A DNA stretch of 64,000 bases from Paraburkholderia tropica (lineage in GTDB: Bacteria; Pseudomonadota; Gammaproteobacteria; Burkholderiales; Burkholderiaceae): NCBI RefSeq assembly GCF_900109265.1, contig NZ_FNZM01000003.1, positions 372,001 through 436,000 of the forward strand, in the 5' to 3' direction. The translations under genes were made by a program, and so were the position numbers. This document shows positions 26,762 through 34,907 of this stretch, piece after piece (position 1 is the first letter of the stretch; the number at the start of each line of letters is the position of its first letter). Below the pieces are notes generated by a model. The model was not told where the DNA came from. It saw nothing but the letters and a program-made list of their open reading frames with translations, and did no database searches.

Positions 26762-29700
26762 CCTGTTCGCTCGCGCGCGGCACGTCGAGCGTTTCGATGT
26801 CGACCGTGATGCGCAGCGCGACCCGCTGCGCATGGCAGCGCCGCGCCTGCGCGAGCGCCGCGTCGAGCCGCGCGCGCACGCTTTGCGTGGACTCGCCGGC
26901 CGCGAGGCGCAGCGCCGCCTCGATCCGTTGCATCTCCGCCGCGTGCCAGAGTTCGCCGACGCGTTCGGCGCGCAGCAGCGCCATGCGCACGGCGGCGCCG
27001 AGCGCCGTGGCCAGCGCTGCATCGTCGGCGAGCGGTGGACGCGGCAACAGCGACGCGACGAACGCGATATCGATCAGATAGACGCGGTCGCGGCCCAGCC
27101 GCCGCGCGACGCCGTCGAGCAGCCTGCGCGCGGCGTCGCGGTCGCCCGCGAGCGCGTCGAGCCAGAGTTGCACGTCGAGGCCTGCGCGCAGCCAGCGGCG
27201 CGGTCCGCCCGCGCGCGCGCAGGCGATTAGCGCGGCCGAGCACGACTGGGCGCGCGCGGTGTCGCCGTCGAGCACGGCGAGCGCGCAGGCGATGGCGAAC
27301 GCGGCGCCGCGTGCGGCCAGGTCGGGGTCGTCGTCGGAGACGTCGAGCGCGCCGCTCAACGGCACGCCGACGAACCAGCGCGCGACCGCGAGCACGGCGC
27401 TCGCCACCAGCGGCAGCGCGAGGCCGAAGCCGCGCGCCATCGCTTCGGCGTCGAGCAGCGTCTCGTGGTCGATCCCGGCGAGCGTGAGCGCGCCCGACGC
27501 GGGCTTGCTGAGCGCGGCGATCGCCTGCCCCGGCGTGGCGTCCGCGCAGGCGAGGCGGCCGGGCGTGTAATGATCGACGAGCGGCGCGAGCTTCTCGATG
27601 GCGGACTCGAATTCGCCGTGCCAGGCGTGCACGAGGCCTTCGAGACAGTGCGCGTTGACGAGCGCCGCCGGATGCCGCGCAATCGCCGCGATCTCGCCGA
27701 ATTCGGTGACGAGCGGCGCGGCGCGCGTCACGTCGCCCGCATCGATCGCGTTCATCACGAGCCGGAACAACGTGTAGAGCCGATACGGCGTATCCGCGCA
27801 TTCGGTCGCGAGCGCGTAGGCGCGGGACCAGTTCGCGTCGATCTCGGCGGCGCTCGCGTGAGTGGGCGGCAACGCGCGCGCGAGCGCGGCGTGCAGGCGC
27901 ATTTCGTCGCGGATCAGACGCACGGGCGCGGCCTGGGCACGCGCCAGCGCCGCGCGGATCCAGCCCACGTACTCGTCGGTCAGCGCGAGCGCGGGCCACA
28001 GCGGCGCGCCCTGATCGAGCAGTTCCGCGCACAGTTCGACCTTGTTGGCCGCGAGCGCCCAGTCGAGCGCGGCGCGCAGATTGTCGATGTCGTGGCGCAG
28101 CATCTGCGTGTTGACGCCGGGGTTGCCGCACGGGTTGCCGGACACGTTGCCTCGCTCGCGCACGGGCAGTGCCACACGCCGCGCGAGCATGCGGGCGAGA
28201 TGGTTCGCGTGATGCGCGCTCGCCTCATGGCTTTCGCGATGACGATCGAGCGCTTCGAGCGCGAAGCGCCGCACCGCGGGCGGCAGGCGCAGGCGGGCGC
28301 AATCTGTTGCGACGACGGAATTGGCCGCCGGGGTTTCATCGGCTTCGTTGATGAAACCGAGATGGGCGAGTGTGCGCAGCGCGTGTTCGAGCGTGGCGGG
28401 CTTGCTTTCGGCGTTCTCGTCGAGATTGAGCTTGTCGTTGTCGGGGAGCGCGAACGCGCCCAGTAACTCGAGCGCCGCCGCGCGCGAAAAAGCGCCCGCG
28501 AATATCGCGAGACGCCGCAGCGCGACAGACGCCGTTTCGTCGAGCGCGGCGCTCGACCATTCCAGCACCACGCGCACGATCTCCGCGTGAGGCAAGGCGA
28601 TGCGGCTCGCGCCCGCGCGGCGCGTCACGAGCGCGTCGAGTTCGTGCGCGCAGGCGGCGAGCGTGGCGTAGAGCGGTGGCGCGGCATCGGCGCTGGCGCT
28701 GGCGTCTGGGTCTGGGTCGGTGTTGACGGCGGGTGTGCAGGCACATGCGTGCGTGCGCGCGGCGATGGCCGACGCGGCCAGTTCGAGCGCGAGCGGCAAG
28801 CCGTCGACGCGCTGACACACGCGTGTCGCCGCCATCAATGCCAGGTAGACCGAATCATTCGGCGATGCGGTCTGCGTCACCTGAGCGGCGGCATGAAGCG
28901 CGCTCAGATGCGTCTGCGGATCGTGCATCGCAGGCGTGGGGCGCTGTGTGCGCGATTGAACTGGCGAATAAGCGGCCAACTGACCAAGCCGTTGCCCGAG
29001 CTTCGCCAGCAGCAAGGGCAGCGCATCGTGGCTGGCGAGCGGCGCGCCCGCGCCGGTCTCGCGCACGCCTGTGCCATGAGGCGGCGTGCGCAACGGCGCG
29101 ATGGCGACCGGCAGTTCCCCGCTGATGAACAGCGGCGTCTGCGCCGTGACGAGCACGTGCAGTCCGCTCGCGCCGGCCACCAGCGCTTCGATGGTCAGCT
29201 CGGCGGCCTCGCCCAGTCCGTCGCAATGATCGATCACAATCAGCACGCGGCGCGCGCCGATGCGGGCTGCGAGCGCCGCGGGCGAACCGTAGTCGGGCAC
29301 GGGTGCGAGACCGAGCGCCGCGCCGGTCGCGTGGGCGATGCGCTCGGGCTGCGAGAGCGAGGCGAGATCGGCCCAGAACACGCCATCGGGGAAATGCGAG
29401 CCCAGACGGCTGGCCGCTTCGGCGGCGAGGCGCGTCTTGCCGATTCCCGATGCGCCCGTGAGCGTGACGACGCGCCGCTCGGGCACGACGGCCAGCAACT
29501 CGGATAGCTCCGCATGGCGTCCCGTGAACGGCGTGAGCGGCGCGCCGCACTGGGCGCGTAGCGCCGCCTCGACGCCGGCCGGCCCGAACGCGGCGAACGC
29601 AGACGTCGATGCAGGCATCGATGCCGACCCTGAGGCCGTGTCGGCCCCGGACAACGGTGCGGGCAAATCCACTTCGTGGTGGCCCGGCAACGCCGTCTGG

Positions 29701-30389
29701 GCGACGCCCGGTTGGCTGCCGGCGTGGGCTGATGTAGCGGCGACGGCAGGCGCGGCGGGACGTGTCGCCGAGAGCCGCTTGGCGCGTGGCGCGGCGGCGC
29801 GCGGTGCGGTCTGATCGACGATGCGCTCGCCCGGCGCGCCAAAGTCGGCTTCGACGGCGCGCGCGAAGGCCCGGTCGAATTCATGACCTGGGAGGGGGGC
29901 CGGGGCGTGGCTGTCGGGGTTGGCGCGGCCGGTGTCGTCGCGGGATTCGCTGGCCGCGCCGGTCGATGCCGTGGGCGCGTTGCCTTGCGCAGCATCATCG
30001 CTACGCGTGAAGGCCGATGCCGATGCCGACGGAGACTCGCCACCCGAAGCCGCCGCACGTGCCTCCAGCAGCCGGATCGTGCCGCTGAAGCGATAGCCGC
30101 GCCCCGGCACGGTCACGATCAGATCGCGCTCCTCGTCGAGCGCGCGGCGGATCGCGGAAATCTGCGCCTGCACGGTGTTGGCGTCGACGGGCGCGCCGTT
30201 CCAGACCAGCTCGCGCAGTTCCGCCGCCGACACCACGCGGCCATCGGCGTCGAGCAGCGCCACGAGCACGGCGAACGGGCGCGCGGCGAGGTCGATCGCG
30301 GCGCCGTCGGCGATCAGCAGACCGGCGTCGCGCGCGAGCCAGAAACGGGAAAAGGCCAGGACCTGACCGGTCAGCCGGGGTAGGGACAT
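26748..30389 (-). CDS. Large winged-helix / STAND-type ATPase regulator
   Basis: 1213 residues. The N-terminus (about 1-105) is an OmpR-type winged helix (IDLAARPFAVLVALLDADGR and ANTVQAQISAIRRALDEE, then VPGRGYRF). A Pro/Ala/Ser-rich linker follows. Walker A is LTGASGIGKTRLAAEA (about residue 310), with a Walker B-like RRVLIVIDHCDGLGEA, then a long helical repeat-like C-terminus. This is the layout of signal-transduction ATPase regulators that need ligand and ATP to activate transcription. It is transcribed toward the AWR-like effector gene. Its target and signal are unknown, and it is not a standard hrp regulator. Confidence 0.78.
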   Translation of the reverse strand: MSLPRLTGQVLAFSRFWLARDAGLLIADGAAIDLAARPFAVLVALLDADGRVVSAAELRELVWNGAPVDANTVQAQISAIRRALDEERDLIVTVPGRGYRFSGTIRLLEARAAASGGESPSASASAFTRSDDAAQGNAPTASTGAASESRDDTGRANPDSHAPAPLPGHEFDRAFARAVEADFGAPGERIVDQTAPRAAAPRAKRLSATRPAAPAVAATSAHAGSQPGVAQTALPGHHEVDLPAPLSGADTASGSASMPASTSAFAAFGPAGVEAALRAQCGAPLTPFTGRHAELSELLAVVPERRVVTLTGASGIGKTRLAAEAASRLGSHFPDGVFWADLASLSQPERIAHATGAALGLAPVPDYGSPAALAARIGARRVLIVIDHCDGLGEAAELTIEALVAGASGLHVLVTAQTPLFISGELPVAIAPLRTPPHGTGVRETGAGAPLASHDALPLLLAKLGQRLGQLAAYSPVQSRTQRPTPAMHDPQTHLSALHAAAQVTQTASPNDSVYLALMAATRVCQRVDGLPLALELAASAIAARTHACACTPAVNTDPDPDASASADAAPPLYATLAACAHELDALVTRRAGASRIALPHAEIVRVVLEWSSAALDETASVALRRLAIFAGAFSRAAALELLGAFALPDNDKLNLDENAESKPATLEHALRTLAHLGFINEADETPAANSVVATDCARLRLPPAVRRFALEALDRHRESHEASAHHANHLARMLARRVALPVRERGNVSGNPCGNPGVNTQMLRHDIDNLRAALDWALAANKVELCAELLDQGAPLWPALALTDEYVGWIRAALARAQAAPVRLIRDEMRLHAALARALPPTHASAAEIDANWSRAYALATECADTPYRLYTLFRLVMNAIDAGDVTRAAPLVTEFGEIAAIARHPAALVNAHCLEGLVHAWHGEFESAIEKLAPLVDHYTPGRLACADATPGQAIAALSKPASGALTLAGIDHETLLDAEAMARGFGLALPLVASAVLAVARWFVGVPLSGALDVSDDDPDLAARGAAFAIACALAVLDGDTARAQSCSAALIACARAGGPRRWLRAGLDVQLWLDALAGDRDAARRLLDGVARRLGRDRVYLIDIAFVASLLPRPPLADDAALATALGAAVRMALLRAERVGELWHAAEMQRIEAALRLAAGESTQSVRARLDAALAQARRCHAQRVALRITVDIETLDVPRASEQVRIR

Positions 30390-30489
30390 CGCAAGCGTCT
30401 CGGGAAAAATTCGCAGCGCGGTGGCGCTGCGCCATGGCGGAACGCATGCTGAAACGCTGCATTATTCGTCAGACGTTTGCATTATCGCT

Positions 30490-30507
30490 GCATTTGTGAA
30501 CAAATGC
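30490..30507. promoter_or_regulatory. Inverted repeat upstream of the large regulator gene
   Basis: GCATTTG (30490-30496) and CAAATGC (30501-30507) with a TGAA spacer, in an AT-rich stretch that also carries two TTTGCATTAT/GCATTATT-like copies. It lies about 100 bases before the regulator start and could be an operator or a short attenuator hairpin. Confidence 0.35.
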
Positions 30508-30574
30508 CTCGCGAGTGCAATTTTGCTCATTCCGGCGGCGCCGGTGCGTGCATGCCGGATGGCGCGCGCCGCGC

Positions 30575-31198
30575 TCACGCTTCCGCCAGTTCCCAGCGCA
30601 TGGTCGAGCGCAGCCATTCCACGCCCGAATTGGGCGCGGGCGGCGGCACGGGCGCGGCGCGCGTGAGCGCGTAGAGATAGCTGTCGGCGGCGAGCAGTCC
30701 GCGATTCGGGCGCGGTTCGTAGTTCGCGAGCGTCGCTTCGCGCACGAAGCCGAGGCGCTCCATCGCGCTGTGCGCGAGCCCGTCGACGGCGCAGCAGGCA
30801 AACACGCGGTAGACGCCGGGTTGCTCCATGAGCCAGTCGATCAGTTGCTGAAGCGCGAGCACGCCCGCGCGCCGCCGTCGCGCGCCGCCGTCGCGGCTGA
30901 TCATCACGCCGATCTCCACGCGCGGCAGCGCAGGCTTCAGTTCGATGAGCGCCGTGAGCCGCTGCGTCTGCTGGCATTCGAGCACGTAGCGGATCAGCGT
31001 GCCGTCCTGCCAGCCGCGCAAGGCTTCGTCGATGAAGGCCGCCGTATCGTCGAGACGCGTGTGGCGCGCGAGCGGCAGATCGCGCATGGTGTCGGCGTCG
31101 CCGAGCATCTGGTCGAAGAGCGCGGGCGCGTCGGCGCGCGTGAGTGGGCGCACGAGCAGCGTCGGCGCGTTGATGCGGTCGAGTGGAATGAAACGCAT
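30575..31198 (-). CDS. GNAT acetyltransferase behind a PIP box
   Basis: 207 residues beginning MRFIPLDRINAPTLLVRPLT. RimJ-like layout: PLTRADAPALFDQML near the N-terminus, VEIGVMISRDGGARRRRAGV (motif A region) and CAVDGLAHSAMERLGFVREA (motif B). GGGAGG precedes the ATG. A perfect PIP box with a -10 (31343-31404) points at this gene across a leader carrying five 11-base repeats, which would place it in the HrpB regulon. Whether it is a cytoplasmic enzyme (for example modifying a metabolite or T3SS component) or an injected acetyltransferase cannot be told. Confidence 0.78.
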   Translation of the reverse strand: MRFIPLDRINAPTLLVRPLTRADAPALFDQMLGDADTMRDLPLARHTRLDDTAAFIDEALRGWQDGTLIRYVLECQQTQRLTALIELKPALPRVEIGVMISRDGGARRRRAGVLALQQLIDWLMEQPGVYRVFACCAVDGLAHSAMERLGFVREATLANYEPRPNRGLLAADSYLYALTRAAPVPPPAPNSGVEWLRSTMRWELAEA

Positions 31199-31220
31199 GG
31201 TGCGGGCCTCCCGGTGCCGG

Positions 31221-31275
31221 TCTGTCGTGAGTTTGTCGTGAATTTGTCGTGGATTCGTCGTGGATTCGTCGTGGA
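31221..31275. repeat. Five tandem 11-base repeats, consensus TTTGTCGTGGA
   Basis: Units at 31221, 31232, 31243, 31254 and 31265 read TCTGTCGTGAG, TTTGTCGTGAA, TTTGTCGTGGA, TTCGTCGTGGA, TTCGTCGTGGA. They lie in the transcribed leader of the GNAT gene, just before its ribosome site. The period of about one helical turn suggests slippage or protein binding. Confidence 0.85.
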
Positions 31276-31342
31276 CTAAGCGGGCGCCGTCGCGTGTTCT
31301 ATCGGATGGGCCGAAGTGCGATGGCGTGTCAGTCACCGGGCG

Positions 31343-31404
31343 AGTGTGAGCGCATCGCGGCAGCGCGCGCGACCGCTCCGCGAAGCCGCGCGCGACGGCG
31401 CGAA
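31343..31404 (-). promoter_or_regulatory. PIP box and -10 facing the GNAT gene
   Basis: On the minus strand TTCGC at 31400-31404, 15 bases, TTCGC at 31380-31384, then after 31 bases CACACT (31343-31348), a YANNNT -10. The local sequence repeats GCGAAG, so chance is not excluded, but spacing of all three elements is exact. The gene starts about 145 bases downstream of the -10. Confidence 0.6.
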
Positions 31405-31412
31405 GTGGCGAA

Positions 31413-31444
31413 GATCCGGCGATCCGGCGATCCGGCGATCCGGA
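31413..31444. repeat. Four tandem 8-base repeats GATCCGGC
   Basis: Three exact GATCCGGC units are followed by GATCCGGA. A simple repeat in the non-coding gap, between the two PIP boxes. Confidence 0.85.
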
Positions 31445-31533
31445 GCGTCGCGGCGCGCGCAGCAAAGCACCTTGTGATCCGCGCCGATCGCCCGCATCGC
31501 TGCGCTTTGCTTCGCGCGCTTTGCGTCGCGCGC

Positions 31534-31594
31534 TTCGCATCGCGCGACACGCGTTCGCGCCGAGCCAGCGATGCGCGTGCGAGCGTTGTAAGGT
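31534..31594 (+). promoter_or_regulatory. PIP box and -10 facing the pilin-like small gene
   Basis: TTCGC at 31534-31538, 15 bases, TTCGC at 31554-31558, and TAAGGT (31589-31594) after 30 bases as -10. The match to TTCGC-N15-TTCGC-N30-32-YANNNT is exact. The gene begins at 31697. Confidence 0.72.
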
Positions 31595-31696
31595 CGAGCG
31601 TATCCGTCCGGCTGCGGGCCTCGCCGCGCTTGCTCGCGCGCGTGACGTGCAGCCGTGTCGCCCCGCGACCGATCGCATCGAGGAGGACGCCCAGCG

Positions 31697-32239
31697 ATGA
31701 ATGCACCCACCATCGGCCGTACGCACGGCACCACGCCGCTGCCGGATACCACGCCCGCGCACGAAGCGGGCGCGCCCGCGAAACTTCCGGGCACGCCCCA
31801 GCCGCAAACCGAAGACGGGAAACTCGCCACGCTGTCCGCGCTCAATAGCGGCGCGCAAACGGGCGGCCAGGCGGCGGCGGGCAAAGGCAAGCGCGCGTCG
31901 TTCGCCGCGAAGCCCGACACCGCGCAGACCGGCAACGCGAGTTCGTCGCACACGCAGACGCCCACAGCCACCGCCGCCAACGGACAGCATGGCGCGCCCG
32001 TCGCGCCGGTGCAGCATGGCCAGCCGCCGGCGTTCGCGCCGCAGCAGTCGGCGTTCGGCAAGGCGTCGAGTTTGTTGCAGGATGCGGCGCCGCTGGTCAG
32101 CGGCGGGGCGGGTGTGCTGGGCGCGGGCATGCAGATCGCGGGCGGCGTGATGCAGGCGATCCAGTCGGCGGAAATGGCGATCGCCGAAACCATCAAGAAC
32201 GGCGCGCACAACGTCGAAGAAGCGTCGCGTCCGGTTTGA
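31697..32239 (+). CDS. PIP-box-controlled small protein with Hrp-pilin-like C-terminus
   Basis: 180 residues. The N-terminal 110 residues are Thr/Ala/Gln/Pro-rich with no Sec signal or Cys, typical of T3SS-secreted proteins. A Gly-rich hydrophobic stretch follows (PLVSGGAGVLGAGMQIAGGV, about 132-151). The C-terminus QSAEMAIAETIKNGAHNVEE aligns without gaps to the pilin at 32892, whose tail reads QSMYASVSNVAKSGASNVKD; both end in ASR plus two residues, 11 of 28 identical. AGGAGG precedes the ATG. A secreted needle/pilus-associated or translocator-like role is proposed; no named family is recognised. Confidence 0.68.
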   Translation: MNAPTIGRTHGTTPLPDTTPAHEAGAPAKLPGTPQPQTEDGKLATLSALNSGAQTGGQAAAGKGKRASFAAKPDTAQTGNASSSHTQTPTATAANGQHGAPVAPVQHGQPPAFAPQQSAFGKASSLLQDAAPLVSGGAGVLGAGMQIAGGVMQAIQSAEMAIAETIKNGAHNVEEASRPV

Positions 32240-32344
32240 TTGAAGCGCGTCGCGGCGCGGCGCGGCGCGCTTGTTTAATTCGGTATCCTGTTCGATTCGC
32301 AGTGCGCAGATGAAGTGCGCAGATGAAGTGCGCACGACGCGCAC

Positions 32345-32800
32345 TTACGCCCTGAGCCAGAACAGCTCGCCCGAGGCGATGCCCTCGAACATCTCATCGC
32401 TCGATTCGACGATATTCTGCCGCCAGTAGCGGCCATGATCGGCGTAATGCGCGAGCAGGTCGGCGAGCGCTTCGCCGTCGAGGCCGGTTTCAAATGGCAG
32501 ACGCAGCACGAGCACGATGCCGCCCGTGTCGCTGTCGATGCCGAGTTGCGCCTGGTCCTGCGCGTAAATCAGCAGATTGGCTTCGAGCATCAGCCGGAAC
32601 ACCACGAGCGTGCGCCCGGCCGTCACGGTGCCGAAGTGAAAATTCGCGTACATCGCGTCGAGATCGCGCTCGAAAAAATCGAGCCGCACGTCGAAGCCTT
32701 CCACCTCGATCGTGCGCGTGCGCAGCACCTGATCGACGTCGGCGAGACCGACCGTCGCGCACAGGTCCGCGACCAGGCTGGCATAGCGTTCGCTGCTCAT
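32345..32800 (-). CDS. hpaB: Type III secretion chaperone / substrate-exit control protein HpaB
   Basis: 151 residues, acidic, with the CesT-like chaperone pattern (YASLVADLCATVGLADVDQV, LVVFRLMLEANLLIYAQ, TGGIVLVLRLPFETGLDGEA). HpaB in Xanthomonas and its Ralstonia counterpart bind effectors and direct them to the ATPase HrcN; they are needed for effector translocation rather than pilus assembly. Position, last in the hrcD-hrpD6-hrpE-hpaB unit, is the same as in Xanthomonas. Confidence 0.88.
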   Translation of the reverse strand: MSSERYASLVADLCATVGLADVDQVLRTRTIEVEGFDVRLDFFERDLDAMYANFHFGTVTAGRTLVVFRLMLEANLLIYAQDQAQLGIDSDTGGIVLVLRLPFETGLDGEALADLLAHYADHGRYWRQNIVESSDEMFEGIASGELFWLRA

Positions 32801-32891
32801 CGTCCTCGCGGGAAAAAGAAGGGTGACGTGGCGAAGGGCGCGCCGCCCGCCACGCAGGCGTGGACAGAGCAGCGCGCCACACGCAGGGCGT

Positions 32892-33059
32892 TTAGCCGCC
32901 GCGCGATGCGTCCTTCACATTGCTCGCGCCGCTCTTGGCGACGTTCGAAACGGATGCGTACATGCTCTGTTCCACCTGCATCTGGGCGGACATCATGGTC
33001 ATCTGGTCCATTTCCTGGGTGAGACCTTGCATCATGGAACCTGCCGAACCTACGGACAT
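32892..33059 (-). CDS. Hrp pilus subunit, HrpE/HrpY-like
   Basis: 55 residues from ATG 33059 (GGAGG-type site before it). Met/Gln-rich helix (MMQGLTQEMDQMTMMSAQMQ) followed by VEQSMYASVSNVAKSGASNV and a basic tail. No Cys and no Sec signal. Hrp pilins build the extracellular conduit; Xanthomonas HrpE and Ralstonia HrpY are about 80-93 residues, so this is short. Its identity rests on position between hrpD6 and hpaB and on composition. A longer start at 33131 would add 24 unlike residues. Confidence 0.72.
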   Translation of the reverse strand: MSVGSAGSMMQGLTQEMDQMTMMSAQMQVEQSMYASVSNVAKSGASNVKDASRGG

Positions 33060-33225
33060 ATCGACCTCCGTTGACTGCGATTGAACAACTTGAAAAAGGG
33101 CGTGGCCCTGCCTGATATTGCCGCCTCGCAAGCGCGCACGCGAACGCGCCTGCTTGCGAACTGGCCCGGTGACCGGCGCGGCGGCGAGCGCCGCGCCGGC
33201 AATAGACGTATGACGCGTATCGATA

Positions 33226-33474
33226 TCAGCCGCGCGCGAGCGCCTGCTTTTCCTGCAGACGCGCGATCACGCGCGACGCGGCGATAAAGCCGCGATAGAG
33301 CTTGGCGAGATTGTTGCGGTCGACTTCATTGACGACCTGGGTCTCGCTGATCTGCTGCGCGGTGGCTTCGAGCGCGGCGCGGATCGCGTCCACGCGCGGA
33401 GCGGCCGCCGGATCGGCGAGCGTCTTTTGCAGATCGTTGAACTCGCTGCCATAGGGTTCGAGGTGCTGGTACAT
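33226..33474 (-). CDS. hrpD6: HrpD6-family T3SS protein
   Basis: 82 residues (MYQHLEPYGSEFNDLQKTL and NEVDRNNLAKLYRGFIAASR, then VIARLQEKQAL). All-helical and soluble, matching the small conserved protein between hrcD and hrpE in Hrp2 clusters. In Xanthomonas hrpD6 affects secretion and hrp regulation; its exact mechanism is not settled. An AGGAG ribosome site precedes the start. Confidence 0.85.
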   Translation of the reverse strand: MYQHLEPYGSEFNDLQKTLADPAAAPRVDAIRAALEATAQQISETQVVNEVDRNNLAKLYRGFIAASRVIARLQEKQALARG

Positions 33475-33510
33475 GTCGCTCTCCTGTTTGCCAGTGTGTT
33501 GACGTGTGAT

Positions 33511-34764
33511 TCAGTGGGCTTGCGCGGACGTGGCGGCGCCGGGCAACGTCGACGGATCGGGTAACGCCACGTATTGCGGCGCGCCTGGCGTCACTTGCTG
33601 CGCGACGTGTTCCGCGCTGCGGCTGGCCGTGGCGACATCGACCGACGAAGTTTGCGGACGCGCCGCCTGCGTGCTGGTTGGTTCCGATGCCGTTGCGGTC
33701 GCCGACGAAGCGGGCGTTGCCGCTGCATCCGCCGCGCTCGCATCGGGGACGTCGACGGCATAAATGTGCTTCACGCCATCCGGCGTTTGCGCGTAGCGCA
33801 CGTCGTCGGAAGAAATCATTTCGGAGTACGACGCGGTACTCGATGCGTTCGAACCGAATCCGCCCGACTCCGCCACATCGACGGCAATATGCTTCACGTT
33901 CGAATCGAGGTCGGCACGCACGCGTTCGAGCGCCGCACTCAGATCCGACTTGCTGGTCACCGTGCCCGTGACGGCGAAATTGCCGTCGCCGTCGTAACGC
34001 ACATGCGCGCCCGCAATGCCGAGCGAGTCCTCGATACTGCGCGCGTCGTTCTGCGCCACGTCGTAGTTGCGCGACAGACCGCCTGGCGCGACGCGATCGA
34101 GCAGCGCGCGCACGGCGTCGTCGTCGGCGGAAGTCGCGACCATGCCGCTCACGACCACCGTATTGCCGAGCGCGCGCGCCGTGAGTCCGCGCACCTGTGC
34201 GGAGGCCAGCGCCGCGTTGACGCGCTGCGCACGCTCGCCGGCGTTGTCGGGCGCGGCGGCGCGGCTCATCTGCGTGGTCGTGACGAGCGAGGCGGCGGCC
34301 ACCACGAGCCCCAGCACGAAGACGGCGGCGACCGCGCCCATGTAGCGGCGCTGCTTGCGGCGCGCGGCCGCGAACTTCGCCTCGGCGGGCCGCGTGAGCA
34401 ACATCGAAAGCAGGTCGAGGTCCGAGGGCCACGCGGCGTCGGCGGCGCCGACGCACAGCACGATCTCGTCGAACTGCATCGGTACGAAATCGACCAGCAG
34501 CACCGTTTCCGGCGGCGCTTCGCTTGCCGCTTTAACGGCTTCCACTTCGGCGTCGTCGCGTGCGGATTCCTCGCTGACGCTCGCGCCGCTTTCACGCTGC
34601 GCGCTGACGACGCCCGTTGCATCGACATGCAGCAGCGCGCTCGTGCCGCGCCAGTCGCTCAACTGGATATCGGCGTCGTCGTCGGCGCCGATGCGGTGCG
34701 TGCCTGGCGCGAGCTGAAGCTGCGCACCTGCATGCACGCCCGTCAGTATGCGCAGGAGTTTCAT
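33511..34764 (-). CDS. hrcD: T3SS inner-membrane ring protein HrcD (HrpD5/SctD)
   Basis: 417 residues. An N-terminal FHA-like cytoplasmic domain (MKLLRILTGVHAGAQLQLA, then GTHRIGADDDADIQLSDWR) is followed by one membrane segment (YMGAVAAVFVLGLVVAAASL, about 141-160) and periplasmic ring-building modules including a BON-like region (RGLTARALGNTVVVSGMVAT). The C-terminal 90 residues are Ala/Ser/Thr-rich. SctD forms the outer of the two inner-membrane rings with HrcJ. It has its own PIP box (34839-34900), so it starts a second transcription unit behind hpaA. Confidence 0.92.
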   Translation of the reverse strand: MKLLRILTGVHAGAQLQLAPGTHRIGADDDADIQLSDWRGTSALLHVDATGVVSAQRESGASVSEESARDDAEVEAVKAASEAPPETVLLVDFVPMQFDEIVLCVGAADAAWPSDLDLLSMLLTRPAEAKFAAARRKQRRYMGAVAAVFVLGLVVAAASLVTTTQMSRAAAPDNAGERAQRVNAALASAQVRGLTARALGNTVVVSGMVATSADDDAVRALLDRVAPGGLSRNYDVAQNDARSIEDSLGIAGAHVRYDGDGNFAVTGTVTSKSDLSAALERVRADLDSNVKHIAVDVAESGGFGSNASSTASYSEMISSDDVRYAQTPDGVKHIYAVDVPDASAADAAATPASSATATASEPTSTQAARPQTSSVDVATASRSAEHVAQQVTPGAPQYVALPDPSTLPGAATSAQAH

Positions 34765-34838
34765 CGTGCTTGCACCGTCTGATTCGAGGGATGGCCGCCC
34801 GTCCGCGCGGGCTGCGCAAGACGGGCCGGATCGTTGCT

Positions 34839-34900
34839 AATTTAGGCGGTCCGCAAGCTTTCTCACCGACGCGACGCGAAGGCGCCGCGTGCGATGCGAA
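34839..34900 (-). promoter_or_regulatory. PIP box and -10 for the hrcD-hrpD6-hrpE-hpaB unit
   Basis: Minus strand TTCGC at 34896-34900, 15 bases, TTCGC at 34876-34880, then 31 bases and TAAATT (34839-34844), an exact YANNNT. It lies in the 143-base gap between hpaA and hrcD. The start codon is 75 bases beyond the -10. Confidence 0.78.
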
Positions 34901-34907
34901 GCGACGT

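Larger units (their letters stand above)
31199..31696. other. 498-base divergent regulatory region rich in short repeats
   Basis: It separates the GNAT gene and the pilin-like small gene. It holds two outward-facing PIP boxes (31343-31404 minus, 31534-31594 plus) and two tandem-repeat blocks (31221-31275, 31413-31444), plus several GCGCGC(T)TTGC/TTCGC variants between 31500 and 31560. No coding frame with proper codon use was seen. Confidence 0.6.

Noticed and set aside
26704..28131. 475-residue frame overlapping the large regulator on the same strand
   Set aside because: Extremely Arg/Ala-rich alternative frame; the regulator frame has clear domains.
31413..31444. CRISPR-like or attachment-site repeat
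   Set aside because: Only 8-base direct tandem units without spacers; a simple sequence repeat.
33140..33160. Possible PIP box upstream of the pilin gene
   Set aside because: The two GCGAA elements are only 11 bases apart.
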